A stretch of 64,000 nt of DNA from Eonycteris spelaea (Eukaryota > Chordata > Mammalia > Chiroptera > Pteropodidae). Where the stretch lies: positions 1,302,001-1,366,000 of the forward strand of contig PUFA01000288.1 in the NCBI GenBank assembly GCA_003508835.1, written 5' to 3'. Made by a program: the position numbers and the translations under genes. Positions 33,306-42,400 of this stretch are shown piece by piece. A model generated the notes under the pieces. The model did not search any database. It was not told the DNA's origin and was given only the letters and a program-made list of their open reading frames with translations. Position 1 is the stretch's first letter. Every line of letters begins with the position of its first letter.

Positions 33306-33548
33306 GATTATGCCTACACACATTAGAACCACATTGCCCAGGCTGAAACCTCACTCTACTACCATTTTGCTGTGTGATCCTGAGCAAGTCACTTCACGTC
33401 TCTGATTGGTGTTTCCATTCCCTGTGAGAAGGCTAGTAATAGGACTACTTGGAGGGCACGTTGTGGGGATCAAATGAGATAATGTGGGGAAAATCATCTT
33501 TATTCTATAGCTCACCGCAGAATAATCTCTCAATAAATGCTAGCTCTC
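33306..33548 (+). repeat. MIR SINE
   Basis: Carries gctgtgtgatcctgagcaag, cttcacgtctctga, gatcaaatgagataatg and ctcaataaatgctagc in MIR order. Confidence 0.75.
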
Positions 33549-33589
33549 GTTTTTATACATGATCAAACTCACATATATATTATTTGCCC

Positions 33590-33890
33590 CAAACAAAGAA
33601 TGTGAATTCCAGAGAGCTGGCCTCCTTCTTCCTGTACCAAGAACAGCCCATGCTCAGCTCCATCTTCATGCACAGAAATGTCCTCCTACCTCCTGTACAG
33701 CTACCCCCCCCCCCAACTTTGAGGCCTAGCTAAAGTGCCACCTCCTTCCCAAAGCCTTCCTTGATGATTCGAACCCACACAAATCTCTTCCTACTCTGAC
33801 TTAGTGTACTTTCAGCCAGTGCTTGGAATTTTACATTTTACATCATAGAATTACATAATCTGAGAGCTGGAAGTCCTTACAAATGACCCC
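33590..33890 (+). repeat. L2 LINE fragment
   Basis: The phrase aagtgccacctccttcccaa followed by agccttccttgatg is typical of the L2 3' region. A run of nine C lies at 33706-33714. The end may run into a MIR3-like piece (gaattacataatctgagagc). Confidence 0.55.
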
Positions 33891-33993
33891 AGTCAGTTGC
33901 TCTTAATTAGGAATGGTTAATAAGTAGAAATCATATTGTCACAGCCCCCTTTAGCACTCACTTTAGGTTAGGCATCACTAATTAACCACAGCA

Positions 33994-34010
33994 CTTCAGC
34001 TAAGCTGAAG
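33994..34010. other. 17-bp perfect palindrome
   Basis: cttcagct-a-agctgaag: two 8-base arms around a single A. Confidence 0.7.
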
Positions 34011-34214
34011 CTGCCTCCGAATCCTTCTCAAACCATGCTCCAGGCAGTCAGTACCAATCCATCAGAACTGCTGCTGCCATCCATAATCCAGACAATTAGA
34101 AACAATCCTGGATGAAGTGCCTAGAGCATTTGAGGTGCAGGGAACTACCTCCGGCCACAGGTCACTAGGTTAGAACTCTGGTCTAAATCCTACCCAGTAC
34201 TCCCTATGCTACAC

Positions 34215-34345
34215 CAGGGCCTCTTGAAGAGTCTTTTGGTTGTTCTCTGCCTGTTCATCTTGCCCTCCCAATTAGCTGCAATATTTGTGAGGGTAGGAAT
34301 GACATATTACACTGCTCTAGGACCTCCCTCAGCACCAAGCACAAA
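34215..34345 (+). repeat. L2 LINE 3' fragment
   Basis: ctctgcctgttcatcttgcc, then gtgagggtaggaatgacat and cagcaccaagcacaaatc resemble the L2 3' end. Confidence 0.45.
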
Positions 34346-34458
34346 TCAGGGCAAATCACACACTCACCTGGTGATGTGTTGACTGCTTGGGATTTCTCCC
34401 CAACTCCTTTACTTGTCTCCAGAGCTCATTCAAAGGGGCAGAGGCAATTGAGTCGTAA

Positions 34459-34490
34459 TGATCAGCACAGCTCAGTCTCTGTGCTGATCA
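34459..34490. other. 12-bp perfect inverted repeat (hairpin)
   Basis: tgatcagcacag (34459-34470) and ctgtgctgatca (34479-34490) are exact reverse complements separated by ctcagtct. An RNA or extruded DNA strand could form a 12-bp stem with an 8-base loop. No T-run terminator or coding context. Confidence 0.75.
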
Positions 34491-34740
34491 CGTCTGCGCG
34501 GGCTTCCGGAGTCCCTCTCCCTGCCCACTGCAGGCCACAGGAATTGCAATTGCCTGAAAGTTGCAGACGGGTGCTGGATGTCAGGGGTCCAGGGTGATCA
34601 TCTTTGTTCTTTGGCTTGTCTGCTGAGATCCTTGGGAGTCCTGAGGTGGGGTGGGTGGGGGCTCAAAGGACAAAAGAGAGAGAGAGATGGCACAGCCACA
34701 GGCCCACATTTCCTGGGCCTTAAAAGCATGATGAGGGGGT

Positions 34741-34768
34741 TTCTTTTTCTTTCTTTCTTTCTTTCTTT

Positions 34769-34808
<40 letters not shown>

Positions 34809-34821
34809 TTTTTTTTTTTTT
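34741..34821 (+). repeat. (TTTC)n with poly(T): expanded tail of the NDUFA3 retrocopy
   Basis: TTTC repeats run into a pure T run at 34807-34821 that abuts the 3' end of the minus-strand retrocopy. On the minus strand this reads as A-run then (GAAA)n, so it is best explained as a poly(A) tail that mutated and expanded. Confidence 0.8.
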
Positions 34822-35145
34822 GATGCTCACATTTTTACTAGGAGCCATGGGGAGAGGCCCCCTCCCTGTCAGTGGGGGTGCTCAAAGTTTCTTCAGCCAC
34901 TCCCAGCTTGTGCTCTGGGGGCTCTGGGGGGTGGCTGGGCACATCGGGCATGTTCTCATAATCTCGGACCAGGCACTGGATAGTTGTAGGATGTGACCTG
35001 GTTGATCATGCGGTGTACTTGGTGTAGGGGCTGACAGAGGGCAGAATTATAGCAAGACCCCCCAAGCAGCCAGCACCGGCTCCTTGGCCCAGGCATTCTT
35101 GAATAAGGTGGCAAGTCTCTTGGCCATCTTGGTCGCTGCGCCTGT
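34822..35145 (-). pseudogene. NDUFA3P: NDUFA3 processed pseudogene
   Basis: On the minus strand the ATG at 35127 opens with MAKRLATLFKNAWAKEPVL, matching the start of NDUFA3, an accessory subunit of mitochondrial complex I (about 84 residues). The middle (MINQVTSYNYPVP) and the end (ENMPDVPSHPPEP, then EWLKKL and a stop at 34882-34884) are also present but in different frames, so at least two frameshifts break it. The coding span of 246 bp fits the parent length. Upstream of the ATG lies gcgcagcgaccaag, plausible 5' UTR. Downstream are a degraded poly(A) signal (agtaaa), gtgagcatc and an A tail. There are no introns. The parent gene is single-membrane-span and nuclear; this copy is not functional. 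Upstream sequence to about 35260 may or may not belong to it. Confidence 0.85.
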
Positions 35146-35559
35146 GAGGAGGGTTCTTGAAGGGTGGTCCTGTGCATACGGGGGTGGCAGGAAGAGTAGG
35201 AGCAGGTGGCGTGGAAGGAACATGGCTGACATCCAGATCGTTGGAGATGTTTTTACCCTCACTAGGACTCCTAAAGGGCCAAAGAGAGTCTCTTCTTCAG
35301 AAGTTGTTGAACAGCGGCATCACCTCTTTGATTAATTATGTAATTAGTACATAACATTTTTCTGCTGTTTATTAAACTCGCGATCGGCTTCTGCCTAGAG
35401 GGAAAAAAAGGTAGCATCACCACCTGCCCAGTCACCTGAGCCCGCACACCTGTTCTTCCCTCCCCCACCCCAGCCAGTTCCCTCAACTCTCTCTTACCTA
35501 AGCCCCTGAATTTGTGCCCTCCTCCTGGTCTCACTGCCACTCCAACTCCCTCTCATGGC

Positions 35560-35720
35560 ATCTTGCTTATCTGAAGGTCTGCAGTGGCCTCCTGAGTTCT
35601 TTAGTCATGTCACATCTTTGCTGGAATTTTCTTTCTAAAACTTAGATTTCATTATGTCGCTCTCTGTTTAAAAATCATTATCACCTCACTGTGCTCAGGA
35701 GAAAGGCAAACTTCTTAGCC
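35560..35720 (+). repeat. L2 LINE fragment, left part
   Basis: tctgaaggtctgcagtggcc and cactgtgctcaggagaaagg, then caaacttctta, match the L2 phrase around cagtggcttcccattgc. It is interrupted at 35721 by MER20. Confidence 0.6.
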
Positions 35721-35942
35721 CAGGGTTTCTCAACCTCTGCCCTGTGTACACTTTGGATTGCATAATCTATTGTGGTGGGACCATCCTGAGCACTGCAGGA
35801 TGTTAAGCAGCATCCCTGGTCTCTGCCAAATAGATACCAGTGGCATTGCTCCATCCCCCCAGGTTTTAACGGCCAAAAATGTCTCCGGACACTGACAAAT
35901 ATCCTCCGGGGGGCAAAACCTCCCCCAATGAGAATCACCATA
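35721..35942 (-). mobile_element. MER20 (hAT-type nonautonomous DNA transposon)
   Basis: About 220 bp, the family length. On the plus strand it starts cagggtttctcaacct, includes aggatgttaagcagcatccc, ggtctctgccaaatagatac and ccaaaaatgtctccggacac, and ends gagaatcacc: the reverse complement of MER20. It lies inside an L2. MER20 copies have been reported as enhancers in endometrial cells of placental mammals (established for other copies, not for this one). Confidence 0.8.
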
Positions 35943-35984
35943 AAATAGGCTAGTAAGTTAGTACACAGCTACTTAGCTCTGTAC

Positions 35985-36243
35985 TGACAGATTTCCATGG
36001 ATTCTCTCATTGAATGTTCAGAACATCACCATGCTAGTGTCCCGTTTTATAGATGCTTAGAAGGCGCCCACTTAGAAGGTATCCAGATCTTTCAAGAAAG
36101 GCAAAGACGTTTTCCTTCTATGTTGGGTAAGAAGAAAGGGACATCATTCAAAATCTCTTTGCCTCGAGGCCAAGGCCACAGAGCCAGAGCCCAGTCAAGG
36201 CAGAATTTGAACCCAGGCCACTTGCTGGCCAGATCTGATTTTG
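35985..36243 (-). repeat. MIR SINE
   Basis: ttctctcattgaatgttc, gtcccgttttatagatgc, then cacagagccagagcccag and tttgaacccaggccac are MIR in reverse. Confidence 0.6.
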
Positions 36244-36244
36244 C

Positions 36245-36615
36245 CTGGTGAGACTGAGCCACCCCTGTCACTCCGCTTGGGTGCCTTTCCTAGTCACTGT
36301 CTGCATTCTCCAACCCCACCCCTTCATGTGGCTGGTTGCCCTACCTAAGTTCTTCCTCCATCTGGTGAAATGTATTCATCACTCAAGGCCCAGAGAAAAC
36401 CCTCCTCTCCATGGAGGCCCCAGGCTCCAGCAGGAAGAAATATCGGCTCCCTCCCGCGCAGTTCATGCACAGCCTGAGGGCCACATTCTCGTAGGCTGAC
36501 TGTGCAGAAGTCTGTCTCCCCTGCCAGACAGAATATGAATGCACCGAGGGCTCTGGTTTACCTGCTCTGCTTCGTGGTGACTACCTGTGCAGAGCACATG
36601 CTCCCCAGTACTTGT
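36245..36615 (+). repeat. L2 LINE fragment, right part
   Basis: ctcaaggcccagagaaaacc, tctgtctcccctgccagaca, then ctacctgtgcagagcacatg are L2-like and continue the element interrupted by MER20 and MIR. Confidence 0.55.
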
Positions 36616-38504
36616 GCAGAGAATGAAGTGGGTAGGTGGCCGGCTGGTCAGCCCACTGCACACCAGGAGCAGCAGCTGGACTAGACAAGGTGCCTCTCTG
36701 CTGGGATGATGTGACCCCTCAGCAGAGTACATAGCTCAAGGAGCCACCTATGTCTGGATTTTGGCCCTTTGGGTTGGAGTCCTTTGAGCCGTGGATAGCT
36801 GCAGTCTTATTCCGTCATAATGGAGTCCCCACAGCAGCTCTCATGTGGTCCAGTAGGAGTGATATGAGCACCACATAGAGTTATAGACCAGCCCCATCGG
36901 AGAGTTCAGGCAGGTGGTGCAGAAACCTCCAGGGACTTCTCTGGCCTCACTCACACTTGCTTGTGCACCTGCACATGGACACACCAGAGAAGGACATTCT
37001 GTGTGTCGGTGCCCCTGCTGTGTGCCCAGAGATCCCATGTGTGCATCGTCTCTGCACTCTCAGGGGTTCCCACCTCTTGGCCCAAGCTTAGATTCACATG
37101 CGCACACGTAGCATTCACAGTCCCAAATTCCTCTACAAGGGGAGAAAAGGGCCAAGAGACAAGAAGAGATAAAAATAGCTCAAAATAAGCTCTTCAGATC
37201 AGAAAACTCCCTTTTTTAGTGAGTCACCAGTTTTCCAGACTGAGAACATACACACACCCCCCACAAAACACAAACACCCAGGCATGCCGCCAAGTCATGC
37301 ATGCGTCCTCACACAGATGCTCTTGTCTCATACCCTCTCACGCATTGTCCTCCCAAGGTAAAATGACCACCCAAAGGGGTACTTCTATGAGCCTGTGGAG
37401 ATGTTTCTATTTGTACCTTGGAAAATAGGAACCATTTCCCCAATTCCCTGCAGACACTTATCTCATTCACCTTCCCTTTCTTTGTTTCTTCAGACTTCTC
37501 CATATTTCCTGTTCCCCTCCCCTTGTAATGGGGCTCAGGCAGGAAGGGGTGGTCTTGCTGTCCTACTAAGGGTTATGCTGCTTTCTTCAGGAGGCCCTAA
37601 CAGTGGGCCAGACAGAGAGGTTTCTGCACAGGCTCTCCGGAGCTGGCCCCTGTGCTTGGGAGAGAGGAGACAGTTCCGGATGCCATGCAAGATTTATGAA
37701 TGTGTTTTGTTAATTGCATTAGTGGTTCTGCAGGAGGATGGTATGTGTTTCGGCTTTAAACAAGGCCAGTCCAACCGAGGCATCCGGAGAGGAGACAGGA
37801 CTAAAGCAGTGTTTATGAGCCTCCTGAGGTCTGGGGGCCACCACATATTGCCTGCCCTTCCCAGCCTCTCCCTGATACGAGGGCTTTCTATCTGCTGCTA
37901 CTGTCTTCAGGCTAGGCAGCACCAGCCCCTCCCTCCTAGGCTGTTCTAGTGTAGACGGAGCAGCCAGGTGGGCAGTCTGTCTTTGAGAAACCACTTCACC
38001 TCTCATCCTTTTTCTCTCACCTCTCTTCCTCCTTCCTTCCCTTTCTCTCTCTCTCTTCCCTTTACATCCCCCCTCTAACCTCTCTCCACGTTTACCCCCG
38101 TCTGTAAAACCCAAATCTGCTTTATTCTAAGCATTTAAATAACCCAGGCTTGAAAGGTCCTCAGCTGCCCCTCCTGCCTGTTGCCGAGAGTAGGATTCAC
38201 TGGCTGTAGCTTTGTTCCTCTGAGACTCTGGGATCCCTGCTCCCCAGGAGCTAGCTGGGCATCATGTCACTTCACCTTTTCAGAAAATAGGGACATAGTG
38301 TTGTGCAAAGGTGAATGAGATAGCTAGAGAGCATTTACCTAAAAATTCAAAGCGGCTCTGAGGACATGGCGACTGGGTGGCGGGCCTAGGAACAGGGCAC
38401 ATGCCTCGGATTATAATGAGCGTAGGTTGCCACGGCCATCTCCCTTGATCGCCCTCCTTTTCTACCCTCTGGTGGGCTGGGATGCTGGCCCTGCTGTGGT
38501 TGGG
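36616..38504. other. Unassigned, no gene seen
   Basis: GC-moderate sequence with an AC/CA-rich patch at 37245-37345. The frames at 37395-37949 (184 aa) and 37719-38114 have no recognised domain; the latter is Arg/Lys/Glu repeats from a CT-rich tract. Confidence 0.4.
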
Positions 38505-38690
38505 GCTATGGGCTCTGCACCTGGGCTGACCGACCTGAGGTGCAATCCCCCAACTTTCTGGCTCTGTGAGTTTGGTGAGTTTATGCCTCTGGGCTTCTGT
38601 TTCTTCACCTGTTAAAGGGATTAACAACAATACCTTCCTTGGAGGGTCCTTTCATGTCTATGGTGCCCAAGGCAGTGAGCCAGGCACCTC
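38505..38690 (+). repeat. MIR SINE
   Basis: gctctgcacctgggctgacc head, gctctgtgagtttggtgag, cttctgtttcttcacctg and aaagggattaacaacaatac tail. Confidence 0.65.
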
Positions 38691-39941
38691 CTAAGTCTAT
38701 CAGAAATGCCAGGTATTGGTCCCTTACCCAGGTTGGTCTCCTTAACCTTTCCCTGCCTCATTTTACCCCCATAGCACAGGGATGAGGAACACTCTCTCCT
38801 CCCTGGGGGCCAGAGAAAACCAGAGCCAAGACGCAGGACCCAAGGTGGTACCCTTCCTGCTCCTGTCTTCCTGGTCTTTGCCAATTTGGGGGGCACGTGG
38901 ATCTTGCCCTACCTTCTGTCACCCCTCCCCCTCACCACCATAAGTCCTCTCCACAGCTCTGCCTGGCCCTGAGCTGGACAGGGACAGGGAGAAGGCTATT
39001 TTTAGCCCCAGACAGAAGCAGCAGCTATACAGTCACCTCTTAGATCTCATCTCTCCACAGGAGGGTCCAGCCTTCCTGGGCGAAGCTGAGAAAGGGGAGA
39101 GCTGAGAACTCAGCTCCTTCTCCTCCCTCTTCAGGAAGCCACACAGCCCCAGGATGAGCTTCTCTCCTGCTTGCCCCCTCCCCCAACTTCTTAATCCCCA
39201 GAGGTTTAACAGCCCAGCTGTGGAGGCTGCAAAGTGGGACAAGGAAGGCTGATACACAGACGATGGAGAGGCTGAGGAGTGGAGCCCATATCCTGAGGCC
39301 GAGGTCCACCCTGATCCTGGTCACATTTAGAATTCTCTTTTTACATTTGAGCACTCAGATTCCCCAGGTCCAGGGTCTTAGGCCAGCTGAGCATGGCTGC
39401 CCCTGCTCGCAGGAGCTCTTCCTTGGTGTCTAAAGGACAAAGCTTCCGAGAGGTTCTTGGGCAGTTGTGGGACACAACACAAAATGTGTCAGGAGATTTG
39501 AGTGGACTGCCTTGATTTCCCCAACATAATTAGTCTTTTAACAGTAGACAAAAAAGTTCGTAAACTCAACATTGAAATCTAAAACAATTCTTGCAAGTCT
39601 TGCATCAGGGCTCCTCTATTTTATAAGCCTTGTGATCCTTTGGAGACCAAGTAGGAGTGGACATGAGAAGACAAATATTACACAGATTAGTAAATTAGAT
39701 TTTCTTTTCCTCAGGGCCTGACCCATGCTCTAAGGAACTCTTAGATAGGCAAGAACAAGTAGACAAGAACCTTACCCTTGAGTTTATAGCTTGGAAGCTC
39801 TTAATATTACAAAATATATACCCATAAATCTGTGGAACAATATAGTACAACACTTTTATGTCTGTGGATGCTGCTAAAGTGTCTAGCAACTGATAGCGGA
39901 GATCTGGTTTCTCCTGAGCCTGAATTCCTGATGCTTTAAGG
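38691..39941. other. Unassigned, no gene seen
   Basis: No recognised repeat or coding exon. GC-rich to about 39400, then AT-rich. Confidence 0.4.
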
Positions 39942-40168
39942 CAGAGGTCCCTACCCCTTGCCTCCCCGCCCCGGGCTAGGTCAGGGGAACCTGTTAGGAA
40001 CCTGGTCTCACAGCAGGAGGTGAGCAGTGGGCAAGTTAGGGAAGCTTCATCTGTATTTGCAGTCACTTTTCAGGGCTAGCATCATCGTCTCAGCTTCACC
40101 TCAGATCATTAGCATTAGATTCTCATAGGAGCACTGGTCCCTGGTGCCAAAAAGGTTGGGGACCGTTG
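39942..40168 (+). mobile_element. hAT-type MITE with 8-bp target duplication
   Basis: 227 bp with terminal inverted repeats: left cagaggtccctaccc, right ggttggggaccgttg, agreeing at 11 of 15 positions when inverted. The octamer ctttaagg is present on both sides (39934-39941 and 40169-40176), the 8-bp duplication typical of hAT insertion. No transposase. Related to 11328-11521. Confidence 0.88.
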
Positions 40169-40176
40169 CTTTAAGG

Positions 40177-40346
40177 CAAGGATTCTCAACCTTTTCCATG
40201 TCATGCATCTGTCTGTAAATCAATTGACACTGTGAACTTCTCTCCAGAAAAATGTCCAGTGCACAGATACTCAAAAATCTGCCTACAATGTGAGGGTCTT
40301 GTGAGCCCAGGAAGCTGACACATGGACGTGGGGTTTAGAACCTCTG
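40177..40346 (+). mobile_element. Second hAT-like MITE, abutting the first
   Basis: It starts caaggattctcaacctttt and ends ggtttagaacctctg; inverted, the ends agree at 11 of 15 positions. Left flank is ctttaagg and right flank begins tttaaggg (or gtttaagg if the last G is shared). About 170 bp, non-coding. Resembles MER-type hAT fossils; family not named. Confidence 0.65.
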
Positions 40347-40559
40347 TTTAAGGGTGGGAGGCAGCTGCTTGGTCTGCACCGATGACTATATCACTGCATT
40401 TCCCAGCAAGAGGTATGCAGCTGAATTTTAATCACAGTGCTCTATCAGTGTAGATTAGGGGAAGCTGCCCACTTGGCCCAGACTGCTTAGCCTTCTGAAA
40501 AATAATCTAAATTCTACCAAACTATAGAAAAACCCATTTGCAAAAATCTTAACAAGTTA

Positions 40560-40725
40560 TAATCTTGGTGAGGCCACAATGAGGTCTCTGTGACCTTGGC
40601 CATGTCCCTTTCTTTCTTTGGGGTCTCTGCTTTCTCGTTTGTAAAATGAGACACTGAAGTGGAGCTGAGGTTCCTTCTAGTTTTGAGGTGCTCGAATCTC
40701 TGTCATGGTGTCATACGGGTGTGTC
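40560..40725 (+). repeat. MIR-family SINE
   Basis: ctctgtgaccttggccatgt, ggggtctctgctttctcg and tttgtaaaatgagacactg, then gaggttccttctag: MIR3/THER1-like. Confidence 0.5.
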
Positions 40726-42185
40726 CTCTTGAGGGGGAAAAAAAGAGAAAGCCTACAGGTGCTGCAGCCCTAAAAGGGGCTGGCGCCTGAGCCCTGGAGA
40801 GGAAAACTCCCAGTTGCTGGTCTGAACTGTGCTCCCAGCCATCCCCAGACCTCAGGCCCTCCTCCTTGGAGATCACTCTGCTCCCCCTGCAGCTGAATGC
40901 TGGGGTCAGGGGCTGCAGTGTCTACTATTGAGATTTAGGATTTAACATCCAGTTGCTTGATTGAAGAGGAGGTTACTTGCTCAGGCAGAAGTTACAGCCT
41001 TATAAATCTCCATTCCATGGGGATGGCTCAGTGCAGCCTGAACTGTGGGAGATGGAGGGACAGTGGGTTTCTCTGTGCTGGCAGAGGGCCTCCCAGGCAG
41101 CTGGGCCTGAACGGGGGTGCAAGATCCCCTTGCATATACCTGGGAAGGGGCATCCTTCATAAAGGAGGCTCCTTTCTGCCCCTCTGTGCTTGGGACATCT
41201 GCTTGGATGGTAGAAAAGACAGAGCAGCATAGCCTGTCTGCTCCAGGGTACCGTGGGCTGCAGCTCAGCACTGTTCCTTCCTAAGGTCACCCTCTGCCTT
41301 TAAGCTTCTGGCCCAGCCATGCTTCAACACAAACCAGGGGTCCTCAAGGTCTGACTAGAGGACTGGACACTTCAGGTGCCAAGCGATAAAATCTGCTAAC
41401 TCCAAGTCCCTCCTTTGGAGTCCATACCACTTTTTCCTTCCTCCTTTCCATGGCTGCCCTTGCACCTTCAGGCCAGAATTTAAATGTTATTAGCTATCAT
41501 GATCTGCTCAGGTCCTCTGCAGAATTGGGAGTGGAGTGGAGTGCAGGCCGGAGGTGCTGCCAGGTAGCACAATTCACAGAGCCTGTGAGGACACTCATCG
41601 TTTGTCCCAGGAAGACCCTCTTAGAATCCCTGGGAATGGAGAGCAGAGAAGCATCTGACTTGGTGTCTTAGCGCGCAGCTCCAAGAAATGCCTCTTCCAG
41701 TCGGTGCTAGTTTTCTTTACACACTTCCTCACCCATGCCTATGCACAGATACACACTTACACACACCCATCCACCACGCTTTTGCTCACAGACCCAGTTG
41801 TGAACCTGTCTGTATGATTTTTTTTCTTTACTGTCACCCAGAAAAATACAGATCCTTACATCTCCATATACACATCCTTCTCTTTCTGCACATGCCATCA
41901 GAATATATGCAAATGTAATAACTGTATGAGTTATCTCAAGCTCATGCATATCCCATTTCCTAACTCACCCTTTAAAACATACAGCATGTACACACATCCA
42001 GAGATAGGGCTGCACATCCCATATGCACATACTCGCCCCTTATCTCATGCCTTTCCCAAGCAGCTATCCTGTGGGTGGAAACTTCCTCCCCTAGTCCCTT
42101 TGGAGGTGAGTACACGAATCAGCATTTTTTAGGAGAAGGATTATGGTACTAGGAGTCTGTCTGGGTGTCCGGGCTCTCGGCTCAG
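40726..42185. other. Unassigned, no gene seen
   Basis: GC-moderate sequence, with a CA-rich stretch at 41735-42050. Overlapping frames at 40957-41290 on both strands have no domain that I recognise. Confidence 0.4.
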
Positions 42186-42400
42186 CTGGATTCGTAATAA
42201 ATTATATTGTTGATAATCTCAAATGCTTTGTGAAGCCTTTGATAAATAGATGCTCAATCCAGCCTCTGTTTCCTCATCCATAAAATGGATTAATATACCA
42301 TCTGCTTTACTTCCAGTCATGCCGATGTTATGGGAATCAAACCTGACATATAAGAAAGCAGTCTGAAAATGCAATACACATAATAATATAGGTTATTAGG
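42186..42400 (+). repeat. MIR SINE
   Basis: cctctgtttcctcatccata followed by aaatggattaatatacc, then gtgttatgggaatcaaac-type sequence. Confidence 0.5.

Noticed and set aside
37395..38114. Overlapping plus and minus frames (184 and 131 aa)
   Set aside because: No domain; the minus frame is Arg/Glu/Lys repeats from a pyrimidine tract.
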